Shown: positions 32,723-42,087, counted from the first letter of the stretch. The stretch is 43,272 nt of DNA from Gammaproteobacteria bacterium (GCA_021772935.1 JAJFLA010000018.1:1-43272); one strand, 5' to 3'. Numbers and translations: made by a program. The notes: generated by a model not told the origin, from the sequence alone.

Positions 32723-35461
32723 CTAATTGATAAGCCGAAGTTGCTGCGCGACCAACGCAGCAGACGTACGGTTTTTAACGTTAAGTTTCCCGAAGATATT
32801 TTTAACGTGCCACTTGACCGTGCTCTCAGCGATCGCCAGTTGCTCACCGATCTGCCCATTCGAGCGACCTGACACGATGAGCTTGAGCACGTCTATTTCA
32901 CGCACGCTAAGCTCTTCAGCCAGCCCGTGCCCGACTTTGACCCGATCATCCCGTTGCCCGGTTGTACGACTGGACTTATCGATAGCTACCCGGATTGACT
33001 GGTATGAATGGTGGGCCGATGCTGACAGCTCTTTATACGCACAGCCCTGAACTTGTTTGAGCATCAACCCAAGCTTCTTACCTTCATCCAGGAATATCCG
33101 TAGAAAGCCAGACAATGGCGACAGGCTCAAGGCTGCAACAATATGCTTCGCCATCGAGTCCTTCGCGCCGCAATCGAACTCCGCAACAGCCATCAGGATC
33201 AGTATCTCAATCGACTGCTGGATACGCCCTGCCTTGATCGCCAGGTGGCGCAAGCGCCGAAGGTCATGCAATGCATCGTCTGATTGCCCGCGTGCGAGCA
33301 GTAAACGTGCCCGGATCAAGCCTCTCATGCAAGCAGCCGGTTCCCAACGGTTGGTGAGATCGGCACATTTCCCACTCATGCCAATATCGAGCCTGCTTGC
33401 GATGCGCTCCGCAGCAGCTACTTCATGCTGGTTGATCAACATGCGAATAAAATCGTTTTCGACCAACAGTAACAGGCGACGGAGATTTCTACGCTCGCAG
33501 ATCAGGCGTATTTTCGTGTAACAGTGTTGCGCATCATTCCGGCGATGTTGCGCAAGCCTGATCCGGGCAAGCGTGATATATCCGAGCACCAGCGCTTCTG
33601 CGATCGTGCACTCCTCGACCAGGCCGATATTCGCCGCTATCAGGCGTTCTGCCTCCTCCAGCCGGTTCCACTCATAGAGCACAACACCCTGCATCAGCCG
33701 CGCCACTGCCGCGCCCGAGGATCGTTCACCGCAATCCAGAATCGAGACATCTTCGGATTGCCGAAATTCTGCGGCCGCACTGTGCATCTTTCCCTGGATG
33801 AGATTCAGCATACCTGAGAAGATACTGCTATAGGCGACGCCGAATGAGGAGCCCGCCTGTTCGTGGTAGCGGCGAGACTTGGCAAGTGCTTCGCGTGCGA
33901 GCTCGAACTCACCTTTCACGAGGCGCGAGTATCCGAGCATGTTGTACATCACCCCCAGGTGAAAAGGCAGGGCAAGCCTTTCCCGCAGCGGTTCGCTTGC
34001 AAGTTGTTCCAGCATCTCGACGTCGTCTTGCACGCAAGCAACGCCTGCACGCAGAACCTTCATCTCTTCCTGCAATGCCGCCAATACTTCGCCTCCTTCC
34101 TTTTTCAACTTTTCTTTCCGGCGTTCGATGATGTGCCCGGCCTGATGCAAAGCCTGTGCAGCCTCTTCCGGCCGATTCATGTGAAACAGCGCCCAGCACC
34201 GCAACATGGGTAACTGTGGCCGTCGCTCGGTTACAGCATCCGGGAGTTTGCTGAGCCAGTTGTGCAGGCGTGGCATCTGGCCTCTTTGTAAAAGGCGTGT
34301 TGCATGTTGTTCGACGAGCAATGCCGCTCGGTCAAAGTCACCGGACTCCAACGCATAATTGACCGCTTCGTTATCAAAATGTTGCTCTGCAAACCACAAG
34401 CTCGCTCGCTTGTACAAGTCTTCAACGACTGTGGAGTAGCGTCTCTCGAGTTGGCTCAAAAGGAACTCGCGAAATAGGTGATGGTAACGGTACCAGGTAC
34501 GTCCCTCGTCCAAAGGCAACAGAAAAGTGTTACCTTCGAGCTTGTCGAGCACGTCCTGGCAGTCGTCGCGTCCCACAAGGCACTGGCAGGATTCCGAACT
34601 CATGCGTTCCAGTATAGATGTGTAGAGCAGGAATTCCTGGATATCCTGCGGTAAACCGTTCAGTACATCCAACGCAAGATACTCTGCGACATCCTTTGCC
34701 TTACCTGAGAACGCATGGATAAATTCATCACGGCGCCCACTCTGGCGCAATGAAAGGGAAGCGAGTTGCAATCCGGCCACCCAGCCTTCTGTCCGTTCCA
34801 ACAGGGTATTGACCTGGTCATCGCTCAGGTCAAGTCCGCGGGTATCACGCAGAAACTGTGCTGCTTCTGTGCCATTAAAACGTAAATCCGCCGTGGAAAT
34901 GTCCACTACCTCCGCATGCGCACGCAGGCTCGCAACGGGCAAACCGGGTAATGAACGACTTGCCAACAGGAAATACAGATTCGACGGCCCGTGGGCAATA
35001 AATGTCCCGATGATCTCCGTAACAGCATCTGACTCGACGTTATGAAAATCATCGAGAAAAATGACGATTTCCTGGCCGGTCGCCGCAATCTCGTTAATCA
35101 GGCTAATAACAATCTCACCAGGATCGACCTGCGACCGGCTTTCCAGCGTACGCAGACTCTCCTCACCCAGGTCTGCAATCTCGTTCTGCAGCGCACTGAT
35201 GAGATAACGTAGAAACTCTGCCAGTTCAGAGTCACTCCGGGCAACAGAAAACCAGGCACACTGGTAATCCTCGCCACGTAAAAGATCAAAGCACTGTGCC
35301 AGCAAGGTAGTTTTGCCATAACCCGCCGGTGCGGTCACAAGGACCAACTTTGGCAAATTGCCAGGGCTCAGCAGTCCGCCGAGGCGTCCCCGTGGAATCA
35401 AGCCGGATCGCGCCACCGGCGGATACAATTTGGTGACTATGATGTCATGTTGTAGTTGCAT
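32723..35461 (-). CDS. MalT-like LuxR-family ATP-dependent activator
   Basis: A 912-residue STAND-type activator. Walker A APAGYGKTTLLAQ (near residue 45) and Walker B IVIFLDDFHN (near 130) form the NTPase module, followed by a long helical TPR-like sensor region (about 300-830). The C-terminal LuxR helix-turn-helix contains LSVREIDVLKLIVSG and NGQIGEQLAIAESTVKWHVK. The start at 35461 (MQLQHDIIVTKLYPP) fits the MalT-like N-terminus better than the ATG at 35500. It is co-oriented with the HDAC-fold gene and divergent from gntR. It probably binds an inducer, multimerises with ATP and activates promoters with CCCTA-TAGGG boxes. Confidence 0.87.
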   Translation of the reverse strand: MQLQHDIIVTKLYPPVARSGLIPRGRLGGLLSPGNLPKLVLVTAPAGYGKTTLLAQCFDLLRGEDYQCAWFSVARSDSELAEFLRYLISALQNEIADLGEESLRTLESRSQVDPGEIVISLINEIAATGQEIVIFLDDFHNVESDAVTEIIGTFIAHGPSNLYFLLASRSLPGLPVASLRAHAEVVDISTADLRFNGTEAAQFLRDTRGLDLSDDQVNTLLERTEGWVAGLQLASLSLRQSGRRDEFIHAFSGKAKDVAEYLALDVLNGLPQDIQEFLLYTSILERMSSESCQCLVGRDDCQDVLDKLEGNTFLLPLDEGRTWYRYHHLFREFLLSQLERRYSTVVEDLYKRASLWFAEQHFDNEAVNYALESGDFDRAALLVEQHATRLLQRGQMPRLHNWLSKLPDAVTERRPQLPMLRCWALFHMNRPEEAAQALHQAGHIIERRKEKLKKEGGEVLAALQEEMKVLRAGVACVQDDVEMLEQLASEPLRERLALPFHLGVMYNMLGYSRLVKGEFELAREALAKSRRYHEQAGSSFGVAYSSIFSGMLNLIQGKMHSAAAEFRQSEDVSILDCGERSSGAAVARLMQGVVLYEWNRLEEAERLIAANIGLVEECTIAEALVLGYITLARIRLAQHRRNDAQHCYTKIRLICERRNLRRLLLLVENDFIRMLINQHEVAAAERIASRLDIGMSGKCADLTNRWEPAACMRGLIRARLLLARGQSDDALHDLRRLRHLAIKAGRIQQSIEILILMAVAEFDCGAKDSMAKHIVAALSLSPLSGFLRIFLDEGKKLGLMLKQVQGCAYKELSASAHHSYQSIRVAIDKSSRTTGQRDDRVKVGHGLAEELSVREIDVLKLIVSGRSNGQIGEQLAIAESTVKWHVKNIFGKLNVKNRTSAALVAQQLRLIN

Positions 35462-35569
35462 GTCGCACCCACGCGGAAACAGATAGGTTAAATTTACCAT
35501 GTATTGATGAAGTTCGGGGTTCAGACATGGCTGCTCTGTCCTTATCTGATATACAATGTGACCCGTTTA

Positions 35570-35577
35570 TGTATGCA
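35570..35577. promoter_or_regulatory. MatR-like operator before gntR, one mismatch
   Basis: TTATGTATGCACA differs by one base from the third receptor-operon site (TTATGTATACACA). It lies 12 bp before the gntR start and suggests autoregulation. A TGATATACAATG sequence at about 35547 may be a degenerate second half. Confidence 0.5.
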
Positions 35578-35589
35578 CAGGTCTGAATT

Positions 35590-36231
35590 ATGCGTCAATC
35601 TGCAAATCTGAAAGAAATGCTGGAAAGAGAAATCGTGACTGGAAAAATCCGTGCCGGTGAACGACTTGAAGAACTTGAAATTGCAAATCGCTTCGGCGTA
35701 TCGAGGACGCCCGTGCGCGAAGCGCTGATGATGCTGGAGGCCATTAATCTGGTCGAGCGTCGCCCGCGAAAAGGCGCTATCGTCAAGGGGGTGACCCTCA
35801 AGCGCCTGTTGCAGATGCTGGAGGCACTGGCTGAGCTGGAAGCGGTGGCAGGGAAACTCGCGGCCCGCCGTGGCAGGACACCGGAACTCGCCGAGATCCG
35901 TGCTGCACTCGAGGCATTGGACGAGGCCGAGATTGATAGCGAGCCGGATACCTACTACACCGCCAACATCCGATTCCACAGGGCGATCTATACCGCTTCA
36001 GGCAATGACGAGCTAATGCGTATAACCGAAGAATTCGCGGAGCGGATGGAACCTTTCCTGAGAACACAGCACCATTCCTCCGGGTGGATCGAAAAGAGTC
36101 GAAGGGAGCACAGAGAAATCCTGGAGGCGATCGAGTCACACGACTCAGAGACAGCCTACAACCTGCTTCTTGAGCACGTACACGTTGATACCAAATTGTT
36201 TGCTGAATTTGCGGCTGGCCTGAACGAATGA
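35590..36231 (+). CDS. GntR-family (FadR subfamily, FCD) regulator, MatR-like
   Basis: A 213-residue repressor. The N-terminal winged helix has GERLEELEIANRFGVSRTPV and REALMMLEAINLVERRPRKG (about residues 22-62). The C-terminal FCD domain carries the metal-ligand pattern NIRFHRAIY, REHREILEAI and LLEHVHV. The MatR regulator of rhizobial malonate (mat) operons belongs to this subfamily, and here the gene lies directly before a carboxylate transporter and the malonyl-CoA genes. It therefore probably senses malonate or a related diacid and represses through the TGTATACA sites. Confidence 0.85.
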   Translation: MRQSANLKEMLEREIVTGKIRAGERLEELEIANRFGVSRTPVREALMMLEAINLVERRPRKGAIVKGVTLKRLLQMLEALAELEAVAGKLAARRGRTPELAEIRAALEALDEAEIDSEPDTYYTANIRFHRAIYTASGNDELMRITEEFAERMEPFLRTQHHSSGWIEKSRREHREILEAIESHDSETAYNLLLEHVHVDTKLFAEFAAGLNE

Positions 36232-36307
36232 ACCCACCAACCCGCATACTACACCAGTCGGTCCCAGCCTTGGCTTGTCCAGCGGCAACACCCAGGATAT
36301 TGGTGCA

Positions 36308-37675
36308 ATGTACGGGTTAACGCGAGTGAGTCATGTCATCGTACGGGTCGTTGATCGCTATTTACCCGAACCCTTCGTTTTCGCGATCGTGATGACAGCA
36401 GCCACCATCGTGCTTGTGCTACTGGTGACGCCAGCGGGCCCAACCGAAGTCTTTGCTGCCTGGGGTGGCGGGCTCTCGATGCTGCTCGCATTTACCACCC
36501 AGATGTGCCTGATGGTACTTTTCGCCTACACAGTGGCCCACATCGGGCCGGTGCCACGGTTGCTGGCGCGGCTCGCAAGTATTCCCGGTTCCGCGAAGAG
36601 TGCATATATTTTTGCAGCCGTATTTGCCGGGCTGGTCGCGCTGGTCGCGTGGCCGCTGGGGGTCATACTTGGTGGGCTGATGGCACGTGCTATCGGCAAC
36701 AGTCTGCGAGAACGTGGCGTCCGGGTTCACTACCCCCTGCTGGGCGGTGCCGCTTTTGGCGGTTTCGTCATCTGGCACATGGGTTATTCAGGATCAGCGC
36801 CGCTATTAACAGCCACACCGGGGAACCCGCTGGAAGCACAGTTAGGAGGGCTCATCCCGGTAACCGAAACAATATTCACAAGCTGGAATCTTTCCATAGC
36901 TGTTCTAACCCTTGCCACAGTTGCAGTCGTCGCGGCACTGATGCACCCAGCAGATGAGAGTGAAATCATGGAGTGCCCTGCAGACAACCCGGCAAGCGCC
37001 GGTACGGTCACGGAGCGTTCCGCAGGTGACAGACCTGCAGGCCCCGCCCGGACCATCGAGAACAGCCGCTTACCAACCCTGCTCCTAGGGCTGGCATTGA
37101 GCGGTTATGTCGTTTACTGGTTACTTACCCGTGGCCTGCTATTGGACCTGAACATTGTAAACTGGACTTTTCTTGCTGCCGGCTTGTTATTGACCCGCTC
37201 CAGCTCAGAATACGGCTCAGTCATGCTCGAGGGCGGACGGGCGGTTGTGCCGATTCTGCTTCAATACCCGATGTATGCGGGCATCATGGGCATCATGCTC
37301 AAGACCGGCTTCGTTTCTGTGCTGGCGGAAGGGTTTGTGACGATCGCTTCGGCCGACACCCTTCCGTTTTTGGCTTTCTTATCTGGTGGGTTTATCAATT
37401 TCTTCATTCCTTCTGGCGGGGCGCAATGGGCTGTACAGGGGCCGGCATTCATAGAAGCTGCAAAGGTGCTGGGTACCGACCTGCCATTGGTCGTGATGGG
37501 TGTTGCCTATGGTGACCAGTGGACCAATATCATTCACCCCTTCGTGGTGATACCGCTGCTCATCATGACCGGCCTCAAGGCCCGCCAGGTACTCGCATAT
37601 TCATTCATTTTGTTTCTTGCAGCCGGTGTGACACTCGGCGGCGGTTTGCTACTGCTCGGCGGCACCTTGCCGTAG
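36308..37675 (+). CDS. AtoE-type short-chain carboxylate transporter
   Basis: A 455-residue membrane protein of the short-chain fatty acid transporter family (AtoE-like), with about 12 hydrophobic helices. Family-typical segments are VVDRYLPEPFVFAIVMT (about residues 11-27), FGGFVIWHMGYSGSAPLLTA (about 156-175) and GGFINFFIPSGGAQWAVQGP (about 358-377), plus YGDQWTNIIHPF. The start at 36308 is preferred over a TTG at 36275 because AGGAT lies 9 nt upstream. By context it should import malonate or a related carboxylate in place of MatC. Its 3' end overlaps the convergent decarboxylase gene by 27 bp. Confidence 0.83.
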   Translation: MYGLTRVSHVIVRVVDRYLPEPFVFAIVMTAATIVLVLLVTPAGPTEVFAAWGGGLSMLLAFTTQMCLMVLFAYTVAHIGPVPRLLARLASIPGSAKSAYIFAAVFAGLVALVAWPLGVILGGLMARAIGNSLRERGVRVHYPLLGGAAFGGFVIWHMGYSGSAPLLTATPGNPLEAQLGGLIPVTETIFTSWNLSIAVLTLATVAVVAALMHPADESEIMECPADNPASAGTVTERSAGDRPAGPARTIENSRLPTLLLGLALSGYVVYWLLTRGLLLDLNIVNWTFLAAGLLLTRSSSEYGSVMLEGGRAVVPILLQYPMYAGIMGIMLKTGFVSVLAEGFVTIASADTLPFLAFLSGGFINFFIPSGGAQWAVQGPAFIEAAKVLGTDLPLVVMGVAYGDQWTNIIHPFVVIPLLIMTGLKARQVLAYSFILFLAAGVTLGGGLLLLGGTLP

Positions 37676-38962
37676 CAAGACTCTCACCACGCGCGCGGCG
37701 GCCACTCGGTTCTCTTTCACATAGGCTTCGTGATTACTTTCAATGTGTCTGAGGTCATAGAGGTAGTTGACCGTGATGCCGGCCGATTGCGCGAACCCCT
37801 TGTTTGAGCGGTCTCCGAGCCAGTTGACCCGCTCCAGCCGTGCGCCATTACCAAGATGGAAGCGCGCAACAGGATCCAGAGGTTTGCCCTCGCTATTCTT
37901 TATCTCAAGAAGATATTCAGCCATTAGCGGTAAAAGCACCTGGCGCGCGTGTTCAGACTTTGCTGAGTCAGTCCAACTCGTATCAGCGAGCAGTTTGGCG
38001 GCACCCTCTCCTGCGTTATCACACTGGGTGATCCAGCGCGCAAACCCCGGAACCGGAGACAAGGTCACAAAGGTCTTGAGACTACTTAGATCACGCTTCA
38101 GGTCTTCCACCACCTGCTTGATGAGGAAATTGCCGAACGAAATACCACGCAACCCGTCCTGGCAGTTGGAGATAGAATAGAAGACTGCCGTGGTCGCCCG
38201 ACTGGCATCAACAATCTCGCGGTGTTCATCGAGCAGGGACTGGATAGAGCCCGGCATTTCCCCAGTCAGGGCAAGCTGGACAAAGATCAAGGGCTCATCA
38301 GCCAGTGAGGGATGAAAGAAGGCTGCGCAGCACCGATCCGGTGGCTCCAGCCGCCTGCGTAACTCATCCCAACCGTGGATTTCATGCACGGCCTCATAGT
38401 CGATGATCTTCTCCAGGATGTGGGCCGGTGTCGTCCAGTCGATCGGACGCAGTACCAGGAACCCCCGGTTGAACCAGGATGAGAGCAGGTGCACGAAGTC
38501 GGCATCAACCACTGACAAGGCAGGCTCCGCGCCGAGATGGCCGATAAGTTGCCGACGCATTTCAACAAGAGATGAAGTTCCCCCCGGTGCGAGATTGAGC
38601 CGGCGGAGTAATTCATGGCGGGGGGGTTCGGTTTCGCTGGCCAGCTGTGCCTGGGTTTGCGGCGACTGATCGATCGCAAAGGCTTTGGCGGCTGCAAGCA
38701 CCCGCCCAGGATCAGGCCCGAAGTCCCTTGCCAGCAGGCGGAAAAATTCAAGCTTCTCGTTCTCGCTGGCAATCGCAAAGGCGCTATGCATCTCGTGTGC
38801 GATGGCAACACCCGATGCCTCACCACGGCTCGACAGAAGCTGCCGGCAAAGTTCTTCCATGTTGCCAACGTTCTTAGCCAGACCCCTTCCGGGAGTCAGA
38901 AAGCTGCGCCCCCGATCGCCGATCGATGTGAGAAGATCATGGAAGAATGTTGTTCGATTCAT
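37649..38962 (-). CDS. matA: Malonyl-CoA decarboxylase
   Basis: A 437-residue cytoplasmic enzyme converting malonyl-CoA to acetyl-CoA and CO2. It has the all-helical N-terminal domain (about 1-130) and the acyltransferase-like catalytic domain with TTAVFYSISNCQDGLRGIS, GNFLIKQVVEDLKRDL and SPVPGFARWI. The C-terminus has HLGNGARLERVNWLGDRSNK and ITVNYLYDLRHIESNHEAY, all typical. The ATG at 38962 is used; a GTG at 38980 is the alternative. It is divergent from the malonyl-CoA synthetase with the TGTATACA operator between them. In Rhizobium the equivalent gene is matA. Confidence 0.9.
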   Translation of the reverse strand: MNRTTFFHDLLTSIGDRGRSFLTPGRGLAKNVGNMEELCRQLLSSRGEASGVAIAHEMHSAFAIASENEKLEFFRLLARDFGPDPGRVLAAAKAFAIDQSPQTQAQLASETEPPRHELLRRLNLAPGGTSSLVEMRRQLIGHLGAEPALSVVDADFVHLLSSWFNRGFLVLRPIDWTTPAHILEKIIDYEAVHEIHGWDELRRRLEPPDRCCAAFFHPSLADEPLIFVQLALTGEMPGSIQSLLDEHREIVDASRATTAVFYSISNCQDGLRGISFGNFLIKQVVEDLKRDLSSLKTFVTLSPVPGFARWITQCDNAGEGAAKLLADTSWTDSAKSEHARQVLLPLMAEYLLEIKNSEGKPLDPVARFHLGNGARLERVNWLGDRSNKGFAQSAGITVNYLYDLRHIESNHEAYVKENRVAAARVVRVLLRQGAAEQ

Positions 38963-39000
38963 GGTACGGGACTCATTCACGTATCCAAAAACACTGTATC

Positions 39001-39031
39001 ATGTATACATTAAATACGAGTATTGTATAAT
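39001..39031 (+). promoter_or_regulatory. MatR-like operator overlapping the malonyl-CoA synthetase promoter
   Basis: ATGTATACAT (39001-39010) is a perfect palindrome with the same core as the three receptor-operon sites. A perfect TATAAT (39026-39031) stands 17 bp downstream of where the -35 would be, placing the operator on the -35. Binding should block transcription of the synthetase gene and perhaps of the divergent decarboxylase gene. Confidence 0.65.
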
Positions 39032-39054
39032 ATAGTCAATGACAAGAACAGACG

Positions 39055-40563
39055 GTGATTAACCGGGTGAACCTTTACAAAATCTTCCGTGACCAATTCG
39101 ACGCCCACTTCAACCAGCCGTTTCTGATATCAACCGGAGGTTCACACTGCAGTTACGGTGATATCGACCGCCTATCTGCATGTTTTGCTGCCACACTGAA
39201 AAAGCTTGATGTTGACGCCGGAGACCGTGTGGTCGTGCAGGTGAACAAGTCACCCGATGCGGTGGCTTTGTATCTCGCCTGCCTGCGAATTGGCGCTGTG
39301 TACGTACCTCTCAACACCGCCTACACCGCTGCTGAGATGTTCTATTTTCTCGGCGACGCAGCACCGGCACTGTTTGTCTGTGGTCCCGACTCCGTTGTCC
39401 AGCTTTCCGGGGTTGCCATGCAAGCGGGAGTTCCCGTGACTCTCACGCTCGGTCATTCTCAGGATGGAAGTTTTGCCGACAAGGCTCAAAAACTCCTGCC
39501 ACTTGACGAGTTGACAGACCGTGACCCCAACGATGTCGCTGCCATGCTCTATACCTCGGGTACAACCGGGCGCTCCAAGGGCGCGATGCTGACACTGAAT
39601 AATCTTGCCTCGAATGCGGTGACGCTGCACCAATACTGGGGTTTCAGACCCGGGGACGTATTGCTGCACGCGCTACCCATATTCCACGTGCACGGCCTGT
39701 TCGTCGCCCTGCACTGCGCGATGCTGAATGCATCCAGCATAATATTTCTACCGAAGTTCGATGCTGTCGAGGTAAGAAAACTGTTACCCGACGCGACAGT
39801 GATGATGGGCGTACCGACCTTTTACACACGCCTGCTGGATTGTGAGGATTTCGGACGCGAGCAGTGCAAGCACGTACGTTTGTTTGTATCCGGCTCTGCG
39901 CCGCTGACAGAGCAGACTTTCGCAGAGTTCGAACAACGCACAGGTCAAAAGATCCTTGAGCGTTATGGTATGACCGAGACCAACATGATCACGTCAAACC
40001 CGCTGGAAGGGGAACGGGTCGCTGGCACAGTGGGTTACGCCCTGCCGGGTATCCAAGTTCGTGTCGCCGACGAAACCGGTAAACCACTCCCCCCCAACAC
40101 GGTCGGATCAGTTGAGCTCAAAGGACCAAACGTGTTCACAGGCTATTGGCAAATGCCGGAAAAAACCAAACAGGAATTCCATGGCGACGGCTTTTTCATG
40201 ACCGGTGACCTCGGAACGCTCGCCGAAGACGGACGGCTGTCCCTGGTTGGTCGTTCCAAGGACCTGATTATCTCGGGTGGTTACAATATTTACCCAAAGG
40301 AGATCGAAGCTATTATCGACGAGGTGTCCGGTGTTGTAGAGTCTGCGGTCATCGGCATCCCTCACAGCGATTTTGGCGAAAGCGTGATTGCGATTGTAGT
40401 CCCAGGCAAGGACAATCCAGCCAGCGTAGCTTCGATTGTCAAAGCAACAGAGTCACAACTTGCCCGATTCAAACAACCTCGCAGAGTGGTTATGGTCGAT
40501 GAACTACCCCGCAACACCATGGGTAAGGTACAGAAGAACATCCTGCGTGATCAATACACCTGA
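39055..40563 (+). CDS. matB: Malonyl-CoA synthetase
   Basis: A 502-residue AMP-forming ligase that joins malonate and CoA. Motifs are LYTSGTTGRSKGAMLTLNNL (P-loop, about residue 164), PIFHVHGLFVALHCAML, ERYGMTETNMITSNPLEGER (characteristic of MatB rather than general acyl-CoA ligases), TGDLGTLAEDGRLSLVGRSK and the catalytic lysine in PRNTMGKVQKN. GTG at 39055 is the annotated start; GTG 39067 is also possible. With the decarboxylase and the transporter it forms a complete malonate-to-acetyl-CoA route. Confidence 0.9.
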   Translation: MINRVNLYKIFRDQFDAHFNQPFLISTGGSHCSYGDIDRLSACFAATLKKLDVDAGDRVVVQVNKSPDAVALYLACLRIGAVYVPLNTAYTAAEMFYFLGDAAPALFVCGPDSVVQLSGVAMQAGVPVTLTLGHSQDGSFADKAQKLLPLDELTDRDPNDVAAMLYTSGTTGRSKGAMLTLNNLASNAVTLHQYWGFRPGDVLLHALPIFHVHGLFVALHCAMLNASSIIFLPKFDAVEVRKLLPDATVMMGVPTFYTRLLDCEDFGREQCKHVRLFVSGSAPLTEQTFAEFEQRTGQKILERYGMTETNMITSNPLEGERVAGTVGYALPGIQVRVADETGKPLPPNTVGSVELKGPNVFTGYWQMPEKTKQEFHGDGFFMTGDLGTLAEDGRLSLVGRSKDLIISGGYNIYPKEIEAIIDEVSGVVESAVIGIPHSDFGESVIAIVVPGKDNPASVASIVKATESQLARFKQPRRVVMVDELPRNTMGKVQKNILRDQYT

Positions 40564-40652
40564 TGGGGTGGGCATTTATGACCGTCAATAAAAACCGTAA
40601 TTACCAAGGGGGTATCGACAAGTTAACTGGTCGAAATTGATAGAATCAGTAG

Positions 40653-40971
40653 ATGAATACTTATAAACGCCACGATTCCCGCCAGATATCATTTCCTATG
40701 CTGTCTGGCTCTACTACAGATTCAACCTGAGCCAACGCGATATAGAGAATCTCTTGACTGAACGGGGTATCACTGTCAGTTACGACCCCATCCGCCTCTG
40801 GTGCATCAAGTTCGGAGCCATGTATGCCAGGCGATTCAAATCGATGGGGCAGGCGCAGAGGTTCCCACTGTGCACAATTTCTTCAATCTGGGTAGACATC
40901 TGGTCAGGGCTCAGCGTTACCGGAACCTTAGGGCAGCAGCATTTAACGAGTGGAGCAAAGTAGTTGTCTAA
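40653..40971 (+). pseudogene. IS6-family transposase, frameshifted and internally deleted
   Basis: The reading SYAVWLYYRFNLSQRDIENL, then TERGITVSYDPIRLWCIKFG, is the N-terminal region of IS6/IS26-type transposases. The stretch NFFNLGRHLVRAQRYRNLRA, ending EWSKVVV and TAA, is the C-terminus. The whole DDE catalytic core between them is missing, joined near 40860. A further one-base frameshift lies near 40677, since the N-terminal YKRH is in another frame. It cannot encode an active transposase. Confidence 0.75.
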
Positions 40972-40998
40972 CCCGGGCTCTCTGATTTTCCGGGTTTT
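40970..40998 (+). terminator. Hairpin after the IS6 remnant
   Basis: AACCCGG-n13-CCGGGTT followed by TT lies directly at the stop codon of the transposase remnant. It may be a terminator or the subterminal part of the IS end. Confidence 0.4.
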
Positions 40999-41073
40999 GA
41001 GAAGTTAATTTGTCAGTACTACTATTACTGCTTTCAGCAGGAAACGGCCAGGCGCGGTCCTTAAGCGTTAGCT

Positions 41074-41104
41074 AAAGAAAAGGGCCGCCAGTGTGTGACG
41101 GCCC
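41074..41104 (-). terminator. Rho-independent terminator of the EEP-family gene
   Basis: On the minus strand, GGGCCG-n11-CGGCCC is followed by TTTTCTTT. It begins 18 bp after the stop of the gene at 41122-42087. Confidence 0.7.
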
Positions 41105-41121
41105 ACTTCCAGCTTCTTCAA

Positions 41122-42087
41122 TTAGAAATCTAACTCTACCCAGGCAGGGTCATGATCACTGCCGTCGCCGGTCTTGTTCTTCCGTCGAGCAATAAATCCT
41201 CCTTTGTAAGCTGGTACAAGAGCCTGGCTTAACCATATTTGGTCATAAAGATGATGTTCAGGTGGAGCACCCTTGCGGTAACGATGCGTCCAGGCAGTAG
41301 ATGTTGGTTCTTCACCTGGCTTCTCAGTGCTCATCTCTCCTATTTCGGTTGGATTTTGCAGTCCGTCAAACAGAGAATTCCCATCAATCGTGAGCATGGC
41401 ACTCAAAGAAACAGCATCAGGAGTGTCGTTCATATCCCCAGTAATAATAAAACGGGAATCTGACCGCATCTCAGTGGTGACAATGTTCTGGATACCCTCA
41501 GTTTGCTTGATTCGCCTGGCGATATTTTTTGCCTGTCCATTACCATCATCATTCCATGGAACATAGTTGCTCTTGAGATGATTATTAAACAGTGTGAACA
41601 GTCGCACCGTGCGGGATTGATTCCACACGTCGATCTGGAGTAAATCACGGCCAAAGAGCAAGCTGTTAGGCGATGTGGGGTGTGTGGCTCGCTGATGAGA
41701 TGTAACCGCGCCTAAGGGTAGTTTGGACATGACTGCTACATCTATCAGACGCTTATCATTACCCTCGATCAGAATGATATGGGGATAAAGGCCTGACAGG
41801 TCTTCCCTGTTGAACTCCTTGAGAATATCTATATTTTCGACCTCCTGGACTGCCAGTACATCCAGATCCATATCCAGTACACGTGCGGCTACTTTTGCCC
41901 GGTCCTTGGCATCTTTCCCTTTAACCAGTTTGCCCTTGTATTTCCTGATGCGAAATTGTGTTTCATCCGTGAACTCATACCGAACTGTGAGCGCCGCATC
42001 ATGATCCTTCATCTTGGCAATATTGGCTGCGAAATTAAAGCGTGAGAAAAGGTTGTTGAGATTAAACGTACCTACTTTGATCTTCAT
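41122..42087 (-). CDS. Endonuclease/exonuclease/phosphatase-family protein
   Basis: A 321-residue protein of the EEP (DNase I-like) fold, without a signal peptide. Motifs are KVGTFNLNNLFSRFNF (residues 4-19), the metal-binding Glu in VLAVQEVEN (near 80), FNNHLKSNY (near 165), RFIITGDMNDTP (near 212, Asp and Asn) and the C-terminal GDGSDHDPAWV (catalytic Asp-His). Members are nucleases or phosphodiesterases. The basic N-terminal half suggests a nucleic-acid or phospho-substrate. Single gene with its own terminator; no operon partner. Confidence 0.82.
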   Translation of the reverse strand: MKIKVGTFNLNNLFSRFNFAANIAKMKDHDAALTVRYEFTDETQFRIRKYKGKLVKGKDAKDRAKVAARVLDMDLDVLAVQEVENIDILKEFNREDLSGLYPHIILIEGNDKRLIDVAVMSKLPLGAVTSHQRATHPTSPNSLLFGRDLLQIDVWNQSRTVRLFTLFNNHLKSNYVPWNDDGNGQAKNIARRIKQTEGIQNIVTTEMRSDSRFIITGDMNDTPDAVSLSAMLTIDGNSLFDGLQNPTEIGEMSTEKPGEEPTSTAWTHRYRKGAPPEHHLYDQIWLSQALVPAYKGGFIARRKNKTGDGSDHDPAWVELDF

